DNA of 64,000 nt from Novilysobacter selenitireducens (lineage in GTDB: Bacteria; Pseudomonadota; Gammaproteobacteria; Xanthomonadales; Xanthomonadaceae). The DNA is taken from positions 496,001-560,000 of the forward strand of contig NZ_JAINZW010000001.1 of assembly GCF_020026895.1 (NCBI RefSeq), written 5' to 3'. Positions 27,691 to 35,498 of the stretch are shown here, in pieces. Position numbers and translations under genes: made by a program. Positions within the stretch are counted from its first letter, which is position 1, and each line of letters begins with the position of its first letter. Below the pieces are notes generated by a model. It did not search any database. It saw only the letters and a list, made by a program, of their open reading frames with translations, and was not told the origin of the DNA.

Positions 27691-28119
27691 ATGAAGACTT
27701 TCACCGCCAAGAACGAGACCGTCCAGCGTGACTGGTACGTGGTCGATGCCGAAGGCAAGACCCTCGGCCGCCTCTGCGCCGAGCTCGCCCGCCGCCTGCG
27801 TGGCAAGCACAAGCCCGTCTACACGCCGCACGTCGACACCGGCGATTACATCGTCGTGATCAACGCCGAGAAGATCGTGGTCACGGGCAAGAAGCTGACC
27901 GACAAGAAGTACCACCGTTTCACGGGGTACATCGGCAACCTCAAGACCGAGACCCTGGGCCAGGCGCTTGAGCGCCACCCCGAGCGCGTCATCGAGACCG
28001 GCGTGAAGGGCATGCTGCCCAAGAATCCGCTCGGTCGCGCGATGTACCGCAAGCTCAAGGTCTACAAGGGCTCCGAGCATCCGCATTCCGCCCAGCAGCC
28101 GCAGCCGCTGGACTTCTAA
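27691..28119 (+). CDS. rplM: Large ribosomal subunit protein L13 (uL13)
   Basis: The 142-residue protein begins [20 protein letters not shown] and continues [35 protein letters not shown] and [19 protein letters not shown], all diagnostic for L13. Length is as in E. coli. It forms the conserved pair with rpsI, 10 bases downstream. Confidence 0.99.
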   Translation: MKTFTAKNETVQRDWYVVDAEGKTLGRLCAELARRLRGKHKPVYTPHVDTGDYIVVINAEKIVVTGKKLTDKKYHRFTGYIGNLKTETLGQALERHPERVIETGVKGMLPKNPLGRAMYRKLKVYKGSEHPHSAQQPQPLDF

Positions 28120-28129
28120 GGTACCGATC

Positions 28130-28522
28130 ATGGCAATCCAGCAGAATTACGGCACCGGCCGCCGCAAGTCCTCCACCGCCCGCGTGTACCTGCGCAAGGG
28201 CGATGGCAAGATCACCGTCAACCAGCGTCCGATCGATGAGTTCTTCGGTCGCGAGACCGCGCGCATGATCGTGCGCCAGCCGCTCGAGCTGACCCAGTCG
28301 ACCGACAAGTTCGACGTCAACGTCACCGTCGCCGGCGGCGGCACCACCGGCCAGGCCGGTGCGATCCGCCTGGGCATCGCCCGCGCGCTGGTGGAGTACG
28401 ACGAGTCGCTGAAGTCCGAGCTGCGCAAGGCCGGCTTCATGACCCGCGACGCCCGCGAGGTCGAGCGCAAGAAGGTCGGCCTGCACAAGGCCCGCCGCGC
28501 CACCCAGTTCTCCAAGCGCTAA
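28130..28522 (+). CDS. rpsI: Small ribosomal subunit protein S9 (uS9)
   Basis: The 130-residue protein has [18 protein letters not shown] at the N-terminus and ends with [17 protein letters not shown], the basic tail that reaches the ribosomal P-site tRNA. It is the second gene of the rplM-rpsI operon. Confidence 0.99.
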   Translation: MAIQQNYGTGRRKSSTARVYLRKGDGKITVNQRPIDEFFGRETARMIVRQPLELTQSTDKFDVNVTVAGGGTTGQAGAIRLGIARALVEYDESLKSELRKAGFMTRDAREVERKKVGLHKARRATQFSKR

Positions 28523-28600
28523 TCGCGCTTGGGGCGCTCCTCGGCGGCATCCGCTCCAGATGGTGCGAATGCCGGGCAGAGGCGCTAAAATCAGCTCCAT

Positions 28601-28675
28601 AGCCCCGTCGCCAAGCGGTAAGGCACCTGACTCTGACTCAGGCATTCGGAGGTTCGAATCCTTCCGGGGCTGCCA
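28601..28675 (+). tRNA. tRNA-Gln (anticodon CTG)
   Basis: A complete 75-base cloverleaf. The acceptor stem pairs AGCCCCG (28601-28607) with CGGGGCT (28665-28671), followed by discriminator G and an encoded CCA (28673-28675). The anticodon stem CCTGA/TCAGG encloses loop CTCTGAC, giving anticodon CTG, which reads CAG. The T arm has GGAGG-TTCGAAT-CCTTC. It lies 78 bases after rpsI and before a strong terminator. Confidence 0.96.
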
Positions 28676-28688
28676 GATCCAAACGAAG

Positions 28689-28713
28689 AACCCGCCCACG
28701 TGGCGGGTTTTTT
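28689..28713 (+). terminator. Rho-independent terminator after tRNA-Gln
   Basis: An 8-bp stem AACCCGCC/GGCGGGTT with a 5-base loop and a run of six T in total, 14 bases after the tRNA 3' end. Confidence 0.92.
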
Positions 28714-28785
28714 GTTGCCTGTCTCCCGGTGATCGCCATGTCGGAGGCGGGTTTCCTCGCGCGGTCGCGACTCCCACGGTCAACC

Positions 28786-28803
28786 GTTACACTTGAAACC
28801 ATC
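28786..28803. promoter_or_regulatory. Second candidate MarR operator, upstream of fahA
   Basis: GTTACACTTGAAACCATC matches the reverse complement of the operator at 285-306 (GTTTCACATGAAACCATA) at 15 of 18 bases. It lies 32 bases before the fahA start and overlaps a -10-like TACACT (28788-28793). Because fahA-maiA complete the pathway begun by hppD-hmgA, a shared operator makes biological sense. Confidence 0.55.
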
Positions 28804-28834
28804 GCGCAACGCGCAGTCACATCGAGGTCCCCCC

Positions 28835-29821
28835 ATGAAGCTTGGCTCCCTCAAGGAAGGCGGCCGCGACGGCACGCTGATCGTCGTCTCCCGCGACCTG
28901 ACGCGCGCCGTGCGCGCCACCGGCATCGCCGACACGCTGCAGCGCGCGCTGGAGGACTGGTCCAACACCGCGCCGCGGTTGAACGCGCTCTCCGATGCGC
29001 TCAATGCCGGCAGCGCCGAGGGTGCCTTCGACGTCGACATGGCCCAGCTGGCCTCGCCGCTGCCGCGCGCGTACGAGTTCGTCGACGGCAGCGCCTACCT
29101 GCCGCACGTCGAGCGCGTGCGCCGTGCCCGCGGCGCCGAGGTGCCCGAGAGCTTCTACACCGATCCGCTGATGTACCAGGCCGTCAGCGCCGGCTTCTAT
29201 GGTCCGCGCGATCCGGTGCGCGTGCCCAGCGAGGAGTACGGCATCGACCTGGAGGCCGAGATCGTGGTCGTCACCGACGACGTGCCGATGGCGGTGAGCC
29301 CCGAGCAGGCCGCCGGCCACATCCAGCTGGTCGGTCTGGTCAATGATGTCAGCCTGCGCAACCTGATCCCCGGCGAGCTCGCCAAGGGCTTCGGTTTCCT
29401 GCAGTCCAAGCCGCGCTCGGCCTTGAGCCCGGTGTTCGTGACGCCCGACGAGCTCGGCGGTGCGTGGAAGGGCAGCAAGCTGCACCGGCCGCTGCTCACC
29501 CACATCAACGGTGAATGGTTCGGTGCGCCGGAAGCGGGCGTCGACATGCAGTTCGACTTCGGCCAGCTCGTCGCCCATGCCGCCAGGACGCGTCCGCTGT
29601 CGGCCGGCACGATCGTAGGCTCGGGCACCGTGGCCAACGAGGACACCTCGCTGGGCGCCTCGTGTTTCGCCGAGCGACGCACGGTGGAAACGCTGGAGCA
29701 CGGCAAGCCGAGCACGCCGTTCATGAAGTTCGGCGACACCGTCCGCATCGAGATGCTGGACGAGGCGGGCGCGTCGATCTTCGGTGCGATCGAGCAGCGC
29801 ATCGAGCGCGCCGACGCCTGA
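28835..29821 (+). CDS. fahA: Fumarylacetoacetate hydrolase family protein (fumarylacetoacetase)
   Basis: The 328-residue enzyme is the last step of tyrosine degradation, splitting fumarylacetoacetate into fumarate and acetoacetate. The FAH-domain metal site is visible: DPLMYQ and FYGPRDPVRVPSEEYGIDLE (with the E-x-E pattern), then VNDVSLRN and KPRSALSPVF. It resembles the short bacterial FahA type. The ATG at 28835 follows GAGG by 8 bases; an in-frame ATG at 28793 lies inside the operator. maiA follows 101 bases downstream. Confidence 0.92.
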   Translation: MKLGSLKEGGRDGTLIVVSRDLTRAVRATGIADTLQRALEDWSNTAPRLNALSDALNAGSAEGAFDVDMAQLASPLPRAYEFVDGSAYLPHVERVRRARGAEVPESFYTDPLMYQAVSAGFYGPRDPVRVPSEEYGIDLEAEIVVVTDDVPMAVSPEQAAGHIQLVGLVNDVSLRNLIPGELAKGFGFLQSKPRSALSPVFVTPDELGGAWKGSKLHRPLLTHINGEWFGAPEAGVDMQFDFGQLVAHAARTRPLSAGTIVGSGTVANEDTSLGASCFAERRTVETLEHGKPSTPFMKFGDTVRIEMLDEAGASIFGAIEQRIERADA

Positions 29822-29922
29822 CCGGCGGAGCCGCAGCGCCGGCGGATGGTCCGCTTCCGGCCGCCGGCGCCGTTTATCTTGGATGGCCGCGTCGAGCGGG
29901 CCTGGGGACTGGGGACCGACAC

Positions 29923-30579
29923 GTGGCCGATCAACTTCAGCTGTATTCGTACTGGCGTTCGAGCGCGGCCTACCGCGTGCGCATCGGGCTGAACCTCAAG
30001 GGACTGCCGTACGACACCATTCCGGTGCACCTGGTGCGCGACGGCGGCCAGCAGCACACGCCGGAGTTCCGCGAGGCCAACCCGCAGGGACTGGTGCCGG
30101 TGCTCAAGCACGGCAGCCGCGTGATGCGGCAGTCGCTGGCGATCCTGGAATACCTCGACGAAACTTGGCCGTCCCCGGCATTGCTGCCGCCGTTGAGCCG
30201 CGACCGCGAGCGGGTGCGCTCGCTGGCGCTCACCATTGCGTGCGACATCCATCCGCTCAACAATCTGCGGGTGTTGCAGTACTTCGAGAACACCTGGCAC
30301 GTGCCCCAGCCCGAGCGCGAGGACTGGGTCAAGTATTGGGTCGCCGAAGGCTTCGCGGCGATCGAGGCCCTGCTGGTCGACCACCCGTCCACCGGCCGCT
30401 TCTGCGAGGGCGACACGCCGTCGATCGCCGATTGCTGCCTGGTGCCGCAGGTCTACAACGCGCGGCGCTTCGGCGTTTCGATGGATGCCTATCCGACGAT
30501 CGCGCGCATCGAGGCCGAGTGCCTGGCGATGGACGAGTTCGATGCGGCACGCCCCGAACGGCAGCCTGACGCGCCGTAG
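29923..30579 (+). CDS. maiA: Maleylacetoacetate isomerase
   Basis: The 218-residue zeta-class glutathione transferase isomerises maleylacetoacetate to fumarylacetoacetate. The N-terminal thioredoxin-like domain has YSYWRSSAAYRVRIGLNLKG, where SSxxYRVRI is the zeta-class signature (SSCSYRVRI in many homologues; the cysteine is alanine here), followed by NPQGLVPVL and QSLAILEYLDE. The helical domain has CDIHPLNNLRVL. It starts with GTG at 29923. A bidirectional-looking terminator follows. Confidence 0.93.
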   Translation: MADQLQLYSYWRSSAAYRVRIGLNLKGLPYDTIPVHLVRDGGQQHTPEFREANPQGLVPVLKHGSRVMRQSLAILEYLDETWPSPALLPPLSRDRERVRSLALTIACDIHPLNNLRVLQYFENTWHVPQPEREDWVKYWVAEGFAAIEALLVDHPSTGRFCEGDTPSIADCCLVPQVYNARRFGVSMDAYPTIARIEAECLAMDEFDAARPERQPDAP

Positions 30580-30628
30580 TGGGGCCAACACGCGGGCAGC
30601 CCGCGCGAACGCCGGTGCTGCAAAGAAC

Positions 30629-30651
30629 AAGGGCCGCAATGCGGCCCTTTT
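30629..30651. terminator. Terminator between convergent maiA and pilU
   Basis: A 9-bp stem AAGGGCCGC/GCGGCCCTT with loop AAT, then TT on the plus side. It sits between the maiA stop (30579) and the pilU stop (30673) and could serve both strands. Confidence 0.75.
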
Positions 30652-30672
30652 CCGTATCGGAAGCGATGCCGG

Positions 30673-31782
30673 TTACGGCTCGGACTGGAACACGTCCGCA
30701 TACGGGTCGTGCTCGCCGGTGCCGCCTTCCGACAGCCTGAACTTCAGCGCCAGGCCGTCACGCGAGTCGGCGGCCTTCAGCGCTTCCTCCATTTCGATCT
30801 TGCCTTCCTTGTAGAGGCGGAACAGGCACTGGTCGAAGGTTTCCATGCCTTCCTCCAGCGACTCCTCCATCGCCTGCTTGATCTCGTGCACCTGGCCGCG
30901 GCGCATCAGGTCGCGGATGTGCGGGGTGTTGATCAGCACTTCGGCCGCGGGGATGCGACGCCCGTCCACGCCCACGACCAGGCGCTGGCTGACCACCGCC
31001 TTGAGGTTGAGCGCGAGGTTCATCAGCACGTTCTTGTGCGCGTTCTCGTTGAAGAAGTTGAGGATGCGCTCCAGCGTCTGGTCGGCGTTGTTGGAGTGCA
31101 GCGTCGCCAGGCACAGGTGGCCGGTCTCGGCGAAGGCGATTGCCGCCTCCATCGTGGTCGCATCCAGGATCTCGCCGATCAGGATGACGTCCGGTGCCTC
31201 GCGCATCGCGTTCTTCAGCGCGTTGTGGAAGGCGTGGGTGTCGAGCCCGACCTCGCGCTGGTTGACGATCGACTTCTTGTGCTTGTGCAGGTACTCGATC
31301 GGGTCCTCGATGGTGAGGATGTGCCCAGGGATGTTGCTGTTGCGGTGGTCGATCATCGACGCCAGCGTGGTCGACTTGCCCGAGCCGGTGGAGCCGACGA
31401 TCAGCACCAGCCCGCGCGGGGCCATGATGATGTCCTTGAGCACCTGCGGCAGCTGCAGCTCCTCGATCGACGGGATCACGCTGCGGATGGCGCGGATCAC
31501 CATGCCGACCTCGCCACGCTGCTTGAAGACGTTGACGCGGAAGCGGCCGGCGCCCTCCAGGGCGAGTGCCATGTTCAGCTCCAGGTCGCGCTCGAACAGC
31601 GGCACCTGGCCCTCGTCCATCAGCGAGTAGGCGATCTTCTTGACCATGCCCGGCGGCAGGCCGGTGTTGCCCAGGGGGTACAGCTTGCCCTCGACCTTGA
31701 TGTACACCGGCGCCCCGGTGGTCAGGAACATGTCCGACGCGTTCTTCTCCGTCATCAGCTTCAGGAAATAGCCGATGTCCAT
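30673..31782 (-). CDS. pilU: PilT/PilU-family type IV pilus retraction ATPase
   Basis: The 369-residue cytoplasmic ATPase has an N-terminal PAS-like domain (ending about residue 100) and a RecA-like core with Walker A GSTGSGKST (130-138), Asp box (ILTIEDPIEYLH), Walker B region VILIGEILD (199-207) and His box HLCLATLHSNN (222-232). The FFNEN and C-terminal acidic extension fit PilU rather than PilT. The usual arginine of the GEMRD/GEIRD motif is leucine (L206). PilU assists PilT in pilus retraction. The start at 31782 (MDIGYFLKLM) matches the family; the longer frame is not conserved. No pilT neighbour is present. Confidence 0.88.
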   Translation of the reverse strand: MDIGYFLKLMTEKNASDMFLTTGAPVYIKVEGKLYPLGNTGLPPGMVKKIAYSLMDEGQVPLFERDLELNMALALEGAGRFRVNVFKQRGEVGMVIRAIRSVIPSIEELQLPQVLKDIIMAPRGLVLIVGSTGSGKSTTLASMIDHRNSNIPGHILTIEDPIEYLHKHKKSIVNQREVGLDTHAFHNALKNAMREAPDVILIGEILDATTMEAAIAFAETGHLCLATLHSNNADQTLERILNFFNENAHKNVLMNLALNLKAVVSQRLVVGVDGRRIPAAEVLINTPHIRDLMRRGQVHEIKQAMEESLEEGMETFDQCLFRLYKEGKIEMEEALKAADSRDGLALKFRLSEGGTGEHDPYADVFQSEP

Positions 31783-31879
31783 GCACAACCCCCTCATTGA
31801 CGGCGACGTACCGTTGCCAGCGCGCCGCCGGCCTGCCCAAAATGGCCGCGCGAAAACCCCATCCGACACGGCACCCCTA

Positions 31880-32257
31880 ATGAACTCAAGCTTCGCACAC
31901 TTTCGTTGGCCGGCGCTTGCGCTGGTGCTCGTTCTGGCGCTTGCGTCCTGCGCCTCGATGCCGCCGCCCACGGCCGAGCTGGGCGCGGCCCAGCAGGCCG
32001 TCGTGCGTGCCGAAGGCGCAGACGCCGACCAGTACGCCTCGGCCGAAATCGCCACCGCACGCGAGGCGCTGCTGCGCGCCCAGTCAGCCATGGCTTCCGG
32101 GCGCGAGGACGATGCGCGCCGGCTGGCACTGGCGGCTTCGGCCGACGCCGACCTCGCCTACGTGCTGAGCCGTGACGCCGTGGCGCAGGCCGAACTGGCG
32201 CAGCGACGCGCCGAAGTCGAAACGCTTCAGCGCCGCCTGCAGGGAGGTGTCCAATGA
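31880..32257 (+). CDS. DUF4398-like lipoprotein
   Basis: The 125-residue product has a signal peptide with lipobox LASC (about residues 20-23), a proline-rich spacer (ASMPPPTAEL) and a long alanine-rich helical region ending in EVETLQRRLQ. This is the usual layout of DUF4398 proteins. It overlaps the OmpA-family gene by four bases; such pairs (DUF4398 plus OmpA) are common and probably link outer membrane to peptidoglycan. Start chosen at the signal peptide. Confidence 0.8.
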   Translation: MNSSFAHFRWPALALVLVLALASCASMPPPTAELGAAQQAVVRAEGADADQYASAEIATAREALLRAQSAMASGREDDARRLALAASADADLAYVLSRDAVAQAELAQRRAEVETLQRRLQGGVQ

Positions 32258-33195
32258 ACCGGATGACCCTGACGTTGGCGGTGGCCGTAGGTCTGGCCGC
32301 ACTGGCCGCCCCGGTGGCCGCGCAGGACGCCGGTGCCGACCTGGCGCAACGGTTGACGGCACTGGAAGCCAACGCCGAATTCAGCGGCATGGCCGCCTAC
32401 GAGCGCCTGCAGGCGCGCCAGTCGCTCGAAATGCTGGCCGCGGCGGGCAGCCGTGAGCGCGAGGGTGCCCGCTACGTGGCCGAGCGCCGCGTGCGCATTG
32501 CCGAGGTGGCCGCCGGCACTGCCGCCGCCCAGCGCGAAATCGACCGCCTCGACCGCGAGCGCGCCGAGCTGCTGATCGAAGCCAGCCGGCAGGACGCGGC
32601 CCAGGCGCGCGCCGAGGCCGAGCGCCTGCGCATGGAAGCACGTATCCAGGCCGAGGAGGCCGCGCGCCTGCGCGAACAGGCGATGTCGAGCGAAGAGGCG
32701 ATGCAGGACGTCGAGGCGGCGCTGGAGGGCGTGGCCGGTGCCCAGAGCGCCCGGCTGCAGGCTGCGCGTGAACGCGAGGCAGCGCTGGCGCGCGAGGAGG
32801 CGGCATTGATGGCCGGAGGTGACCTGCCGCCGTCCAGCAAGCGCGGCAACAATGAGGTGTACACCCTCGGTGGCGATGCGTTCGGGTCGGGCCAGGCCAC
32901 GCTCACCGCCGGTGCCGCTGCCAGCGTCCAAGCGCTGGCGGTCTACCTGCAGGCGGGCGGCAATGCGTCCATCCGCGTCGACGGCCATACCGACAGCCAA
33001 GGCCAGCCCGAGGCCAATCGCGCGCTGTCGCAACGCCGCGCCGATGCGGTGCGGCAGGCATTGATCGACGCGGGGGTGCCGGCTTCGCGCATCCGCGCGG
33101 TGGGCCACGGCGCCGACGAGCCGGTCGCCGACAACGGCACCGCCGAGGGCCGGGCCCGCAACCGGCGGGTCGAAGTGCTGGTCTCGGGCGGCTGA
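32254..33195 (+). CDS. OmpA-family protein with coiled-coil region
   Basis: The 313-residue exported protein has an N-terminal signal peptide cleaved after about residue 23 (VAAQDA), a glutamate/alanine/arginine-rich coiled coil (about 65-185) and a C-terminal OmpA peptidoglycan-binding domain. The latter shows the core IRVDGHTDSQGQPEANRALS and RIRAVGHGADEPVADN, followed by ARNRRVEVLV; the aspartate and arginine that bind diaminopimelate are present. No beta-barrel is seen, so it is periplasmic. Translation is coupled to the upstream lipoprotein. Confidence 0.88.
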   Translation: MNRMTLTLAVAVGLAALAAPVAAQDAGADLAQRLTALEANAEFSGMAAYERLQARQSLEMLAAAGSREREGARYVAERRVRIAEVAAGTAAAQREIDRLDRERAELLIEASRQDAAQARAEAERLRMEARIQAEEAARLREQAMSSEEAMQDVEAALEGVAGAQSARLQAAREREAALAREEAALMAGGDLPPSSKRGNNEVYTLGGDAFGSGQATLTAGAAASVQALAVYLQAGGNASIRVDGHTDSQGQPEANRALSQRRADAVRQALIDAGVPASRIRAVGHGADEPVADNGTAEGRARNRRVEVLVSGG

Positions 33196-33563
33196 ACCGG
33201 GCGGGCGCGAGGCTCGCCAGACGCGGTTTATGGGCCGCTTACCAAGCTGACTGCGGCGGCCCTCCCGCGGTTGAGCGGGTTTGCGCCGCCAGCGCTCGCC
33301 CGCCCGTCGGCGATGCGACCGGCTGCGCTTGTCGACCCGGGGATGCAGGAGTAGCGTCGAATACCCAGGTGGCTTCCAACCGCCTGGCGATGAGTCGAGC
33401 CGATGACCCAAGCGCCCCTGCAGCAGGACCTTGCCGACGTGCACCAGCGTCCGGCCGGCCTGTGCAACCCGGCCCCGGCCATCCGCCCGACAGCCCCTGC
33501 GATCCCCCCGCGACGCCCTGGCCCCTGGCCGGGGCGTTTGCATTCGTGCTGAAGGAGGCTTTC
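33196..33563. other. Intergenic region with hairpin, no clear gene
   Basis: The 368 bases after the OmpA-family gene hold one short open frame (33403-33552, 49 codons, proline-rich, no recognised family) and a 10-bp GC stem at 33514-33536 (loop CCT, followed by TTT) that may terminate upstream transcription. Otherwise I see nothing beyond the GAAGGAGG ribosome-binding site of the next gene at 33551-33558. Confidence 0.4.
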
Positions 33564-33779
33564 ATGTTCGAAGAACAACCGCAGCCTGAAATCGACGCGC
33601 TGATCAAGGCCAACCCCGAATTCAAACAGCTCTACCAACGTCACCAGGTGCTCGACAAGAAGGTGATGGACGCCGAACTGGGCGTGCTGCCGATCGATGA
33701 CCTCACCCTGGGGCAGATGAAGCGCGAGAAGCTGGCTGCGAAGGACCGCCTGGTCCGTTTGTACGACGCCCAGCACTGA
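33564..33779 (+). CDS. YdcH-family (DUF465) small protein
   Basis: The 71-residue protein is almost all helix and heptad-like (FKQLYQRHQVLDKKVMDAE, then LGQMKREKLAAKDRLVRLY), which is the DUF465/YdcH pattern. Its function is unknown in all species. The ATG at 33564 is preceded by the strong site AAGGAGG, which decides the start against a long upstream in-frame extension. Confidence 0.87.
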   Translation: MFEEQPQPEIDALIKANPEFKQLYQRHQVLDKKVMDAELGVLPIDDLTLGQMKREKLAAKDRLVRLYDAQH

Positions 33780-33839
33780 GGCCTGACGTCGCGGCCCGGG
33801 CGGGGTACCTCGTCGGCCCTCCCGGATCGCGGCCCCGGA

Positions 33840-33875
33840 GCCGCCGCGGCTGCCATTCCCGGCAGCCGCGGCGGC
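33840..33875. other. Strong 15-bp perfect hairpin
   Basis: GCCGCCGCGGCTGCC (33840-33854) pairs perfectly with 33861-33875 around loop ATTCCC. There is no T-run. It lies between the YdcH gene and the TAGAAT -10-like box (33931-33936) of the cystathionine beta-synthase gene, so it may block read-through. Confidence 0.6.
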
Positions 33876-33981
33876 AGTCCGGTTCCGTACATCGACGGCG
33901 GCCCGCAAGGCGCGCGGCCGCCCCCTCCCTTAGAATCCCCCGGCCTGCCGCGGCGTCCGCGGCGCTGCCGTTGTCCTGCGC

Positions 33982-35358
33982 ATGCCTATTGCTTCCTCCG
34001 TACTCGACCTGATCGGCCAGACCCCGGTCGTCAAGGCCCGCCATCTCGATACCGGCCCCTGCGAGCTGTACTTCAAGCTCGAGTCGCAGAACCCCGGCGG
34101 GTCGATCAAGGACCGCATCGGCCTGAAGATGATCGAGGCGGCCGAGGCGCGCGGTGACATCAAGCCCGGCGACACGCTGGTGGAAGGCACCGCCGGCAAC
34201 ACCGGCATCGGCCTGGCGCTGGTCGCGCAGCAGAAGGGCTACAAGCTGGTGCTGGTGGTCCCGGACAAGATGAGCCGGGAAAAGATCTTCAACCTCAAGG
34301 CGATGGGCGCGCAGGTCGTTCTGACGCGCTCGGACGTGGCCAAGGGCCACCCTGATTACTACCAGGACATGGCCGAGCGGCTGGCGCACGAGACGCCCGG
34401 CGCCTACTTCATCAACCAGTTCGGCAACCCCGACAACCCGGCCGCACACGAGCACGGCACCGGCCCGGAGATCCTCGCGCAGATGGCCGAGGTCGGCGGC
34501 TTGGACGCGATCGTCTTCGGTTGTGGCAGCTCCGGCACCATGACCGGCCTCTCGCGCCATTTCGCCCAGCACTCGCCCCACACCGAACTGATCCTGGCCG
34601 ATCCGGTCGGCTCGATCCTCACCGAGTACATCAACGAGGGCACGCTCAGCGACAAGTCCGCCAGCTGGATGGTGGAAGGCATCGGCGAGGACTTCCTGCC
34701 GTCGATTTCCGACTTCACCCGGGTGAAGAAGGCCTATGCCATCAGCGACAAGGAAAGCTTCCTGACCGCGCGCGAGCTGCTGGAGAAGGAAGGCATCCTC
34801 GGTGGCTCCTCGACCGGCACGCTGCTGGCGGCGGCGCTGCGGTATTGCCGCGAGCAGACCGAGGCGAAGAAGGTGCTCGTGTTCGTCTGCGACACCGGCA
34901 ACAAGTACCTGTCGAAGATGTACAACGACTACTGGATGCTGGACAACGGCTTCCTGGAGCGCGAGCCCACCGGCGACCTGCGCGACCTGATCCTGCGCCC
35001 GTTCTCCCAGCGCGACACCGTGGTCGTGGCCCCGACCGACCTGCTGGTCACCGCCTACCAGCGCATGAAGCTCTACGACGTCAGCCAGCTGCCGGTGATG
35101 GACGGCGACCGGCTGGTCGGCATCGTCGACGAGTCGGATGTGTTGCTGCACGTCTACGGCGACGAGGACCGCTTCCGCGACCCGGTGTCCACCGCCATGG
35201 TGAGCAAGCTGGACAAGGTCGACGTGCGCGCCCCGATCGAGTCGCTGCTGCCGGTATTCGACCGCGGCCACGTGGCCATCGTCAGCGAGGGCGACCGCTT
35301 CCTCGGCCTGATCACCCGCATCGACCTGCTGAACTACCTGCGGCGGCGCGTCCAGTAG
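33982..35358 (+). CDS. cbs: Cystathionine beta-synthase
   Basis: The 458-residue PLP enzyme has a fold-type II catalytic core (about 1-320) and a C-terminal pair of CBS domains (about 335-458). K43 in NPGGSIKDR binds PLP; the phosphate loop GTAGNTGIGLA and GCGSSGTMTGL are intact. The combination of catalytic core plus CBS pair, next to metB, favours cystathionine beta-synthase (homocysteine plus serine to cystathionine) over plain cysteine synthase. No heme-binding N-terminal extension is present. A TAGAAT box is 46 bases upstream. Confidence 0.93.
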   Translation: MPIASSVLDLIGQTPVVKARHLDTGPCELYFKLESQNPGGSIKDRIGLKMIEAAEARGDIKPGDTLVEGTAGNTGIGLALVAQQKGYKLVLVVPDKMSREKIFNLKAMGAQVVLTRSDVAKGHPDYYQDMAERLAHETPGAYFINQFGNPDNPAAHEHGTGPEILAQMAEVGGLDAIVFGCGSSGTMTGLSRHFAQHSPHTELILADPVGSILTEYINEGTLSDKSASWMVEGIGEDFLPSISDFTRVKKAYAISDKESFLTARELLEKEGILGGSSTGTLLAAALRYCREQTEAKKVLVFVCDTGNKYLSKMYNDYWMLDNGFLEREPTGDLRDLILRPFSQRDTVVVAPTDLLVTAYQRMKLYDVSQLPVMDGDRLVGIVDESDVLLHVYGDEDRFRDPVSTAMVSKLDKVDVRAPIESLLPVFDRGHVAIVSEGDRFLGLITRIDLLNYLRRRVQ

Positions 35359-35385
35359 CCCGGGTAAGCGAAGCGCACCCGGGAC
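35357..35385. repeat. CCCGGGT...ACCCGGG intergenic repeat
   Basis: CCCGGGT (35359-35365) and ACCCGGG (35377-35383) flank TAAGCGAAGCGC-like sequence. This is a common dispersed palindromic repeat of GC-rich proteobacteria. It starts at the cbs stop codon. Confidence 0.7.
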
Positions 35386-35498
35386 TCCAGCCCACTTGGC
35401 CCTTCACCTTGTTCAGTTACAAGGTCCTGCCAAGGCGGGGTGGGCAGGCCCCGATGTTAGAATCCGCGACCGCGCATGGCCGCGGATGGAAGGATTTG

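Noticed and set aside
35386-35498. SAM riboswitch upstream of metB
   Set aside because: The leader is short and I cannot find the conserved core of SAM-I or SAM-II; only a short palindromic repeat and a -10-like box are visible.
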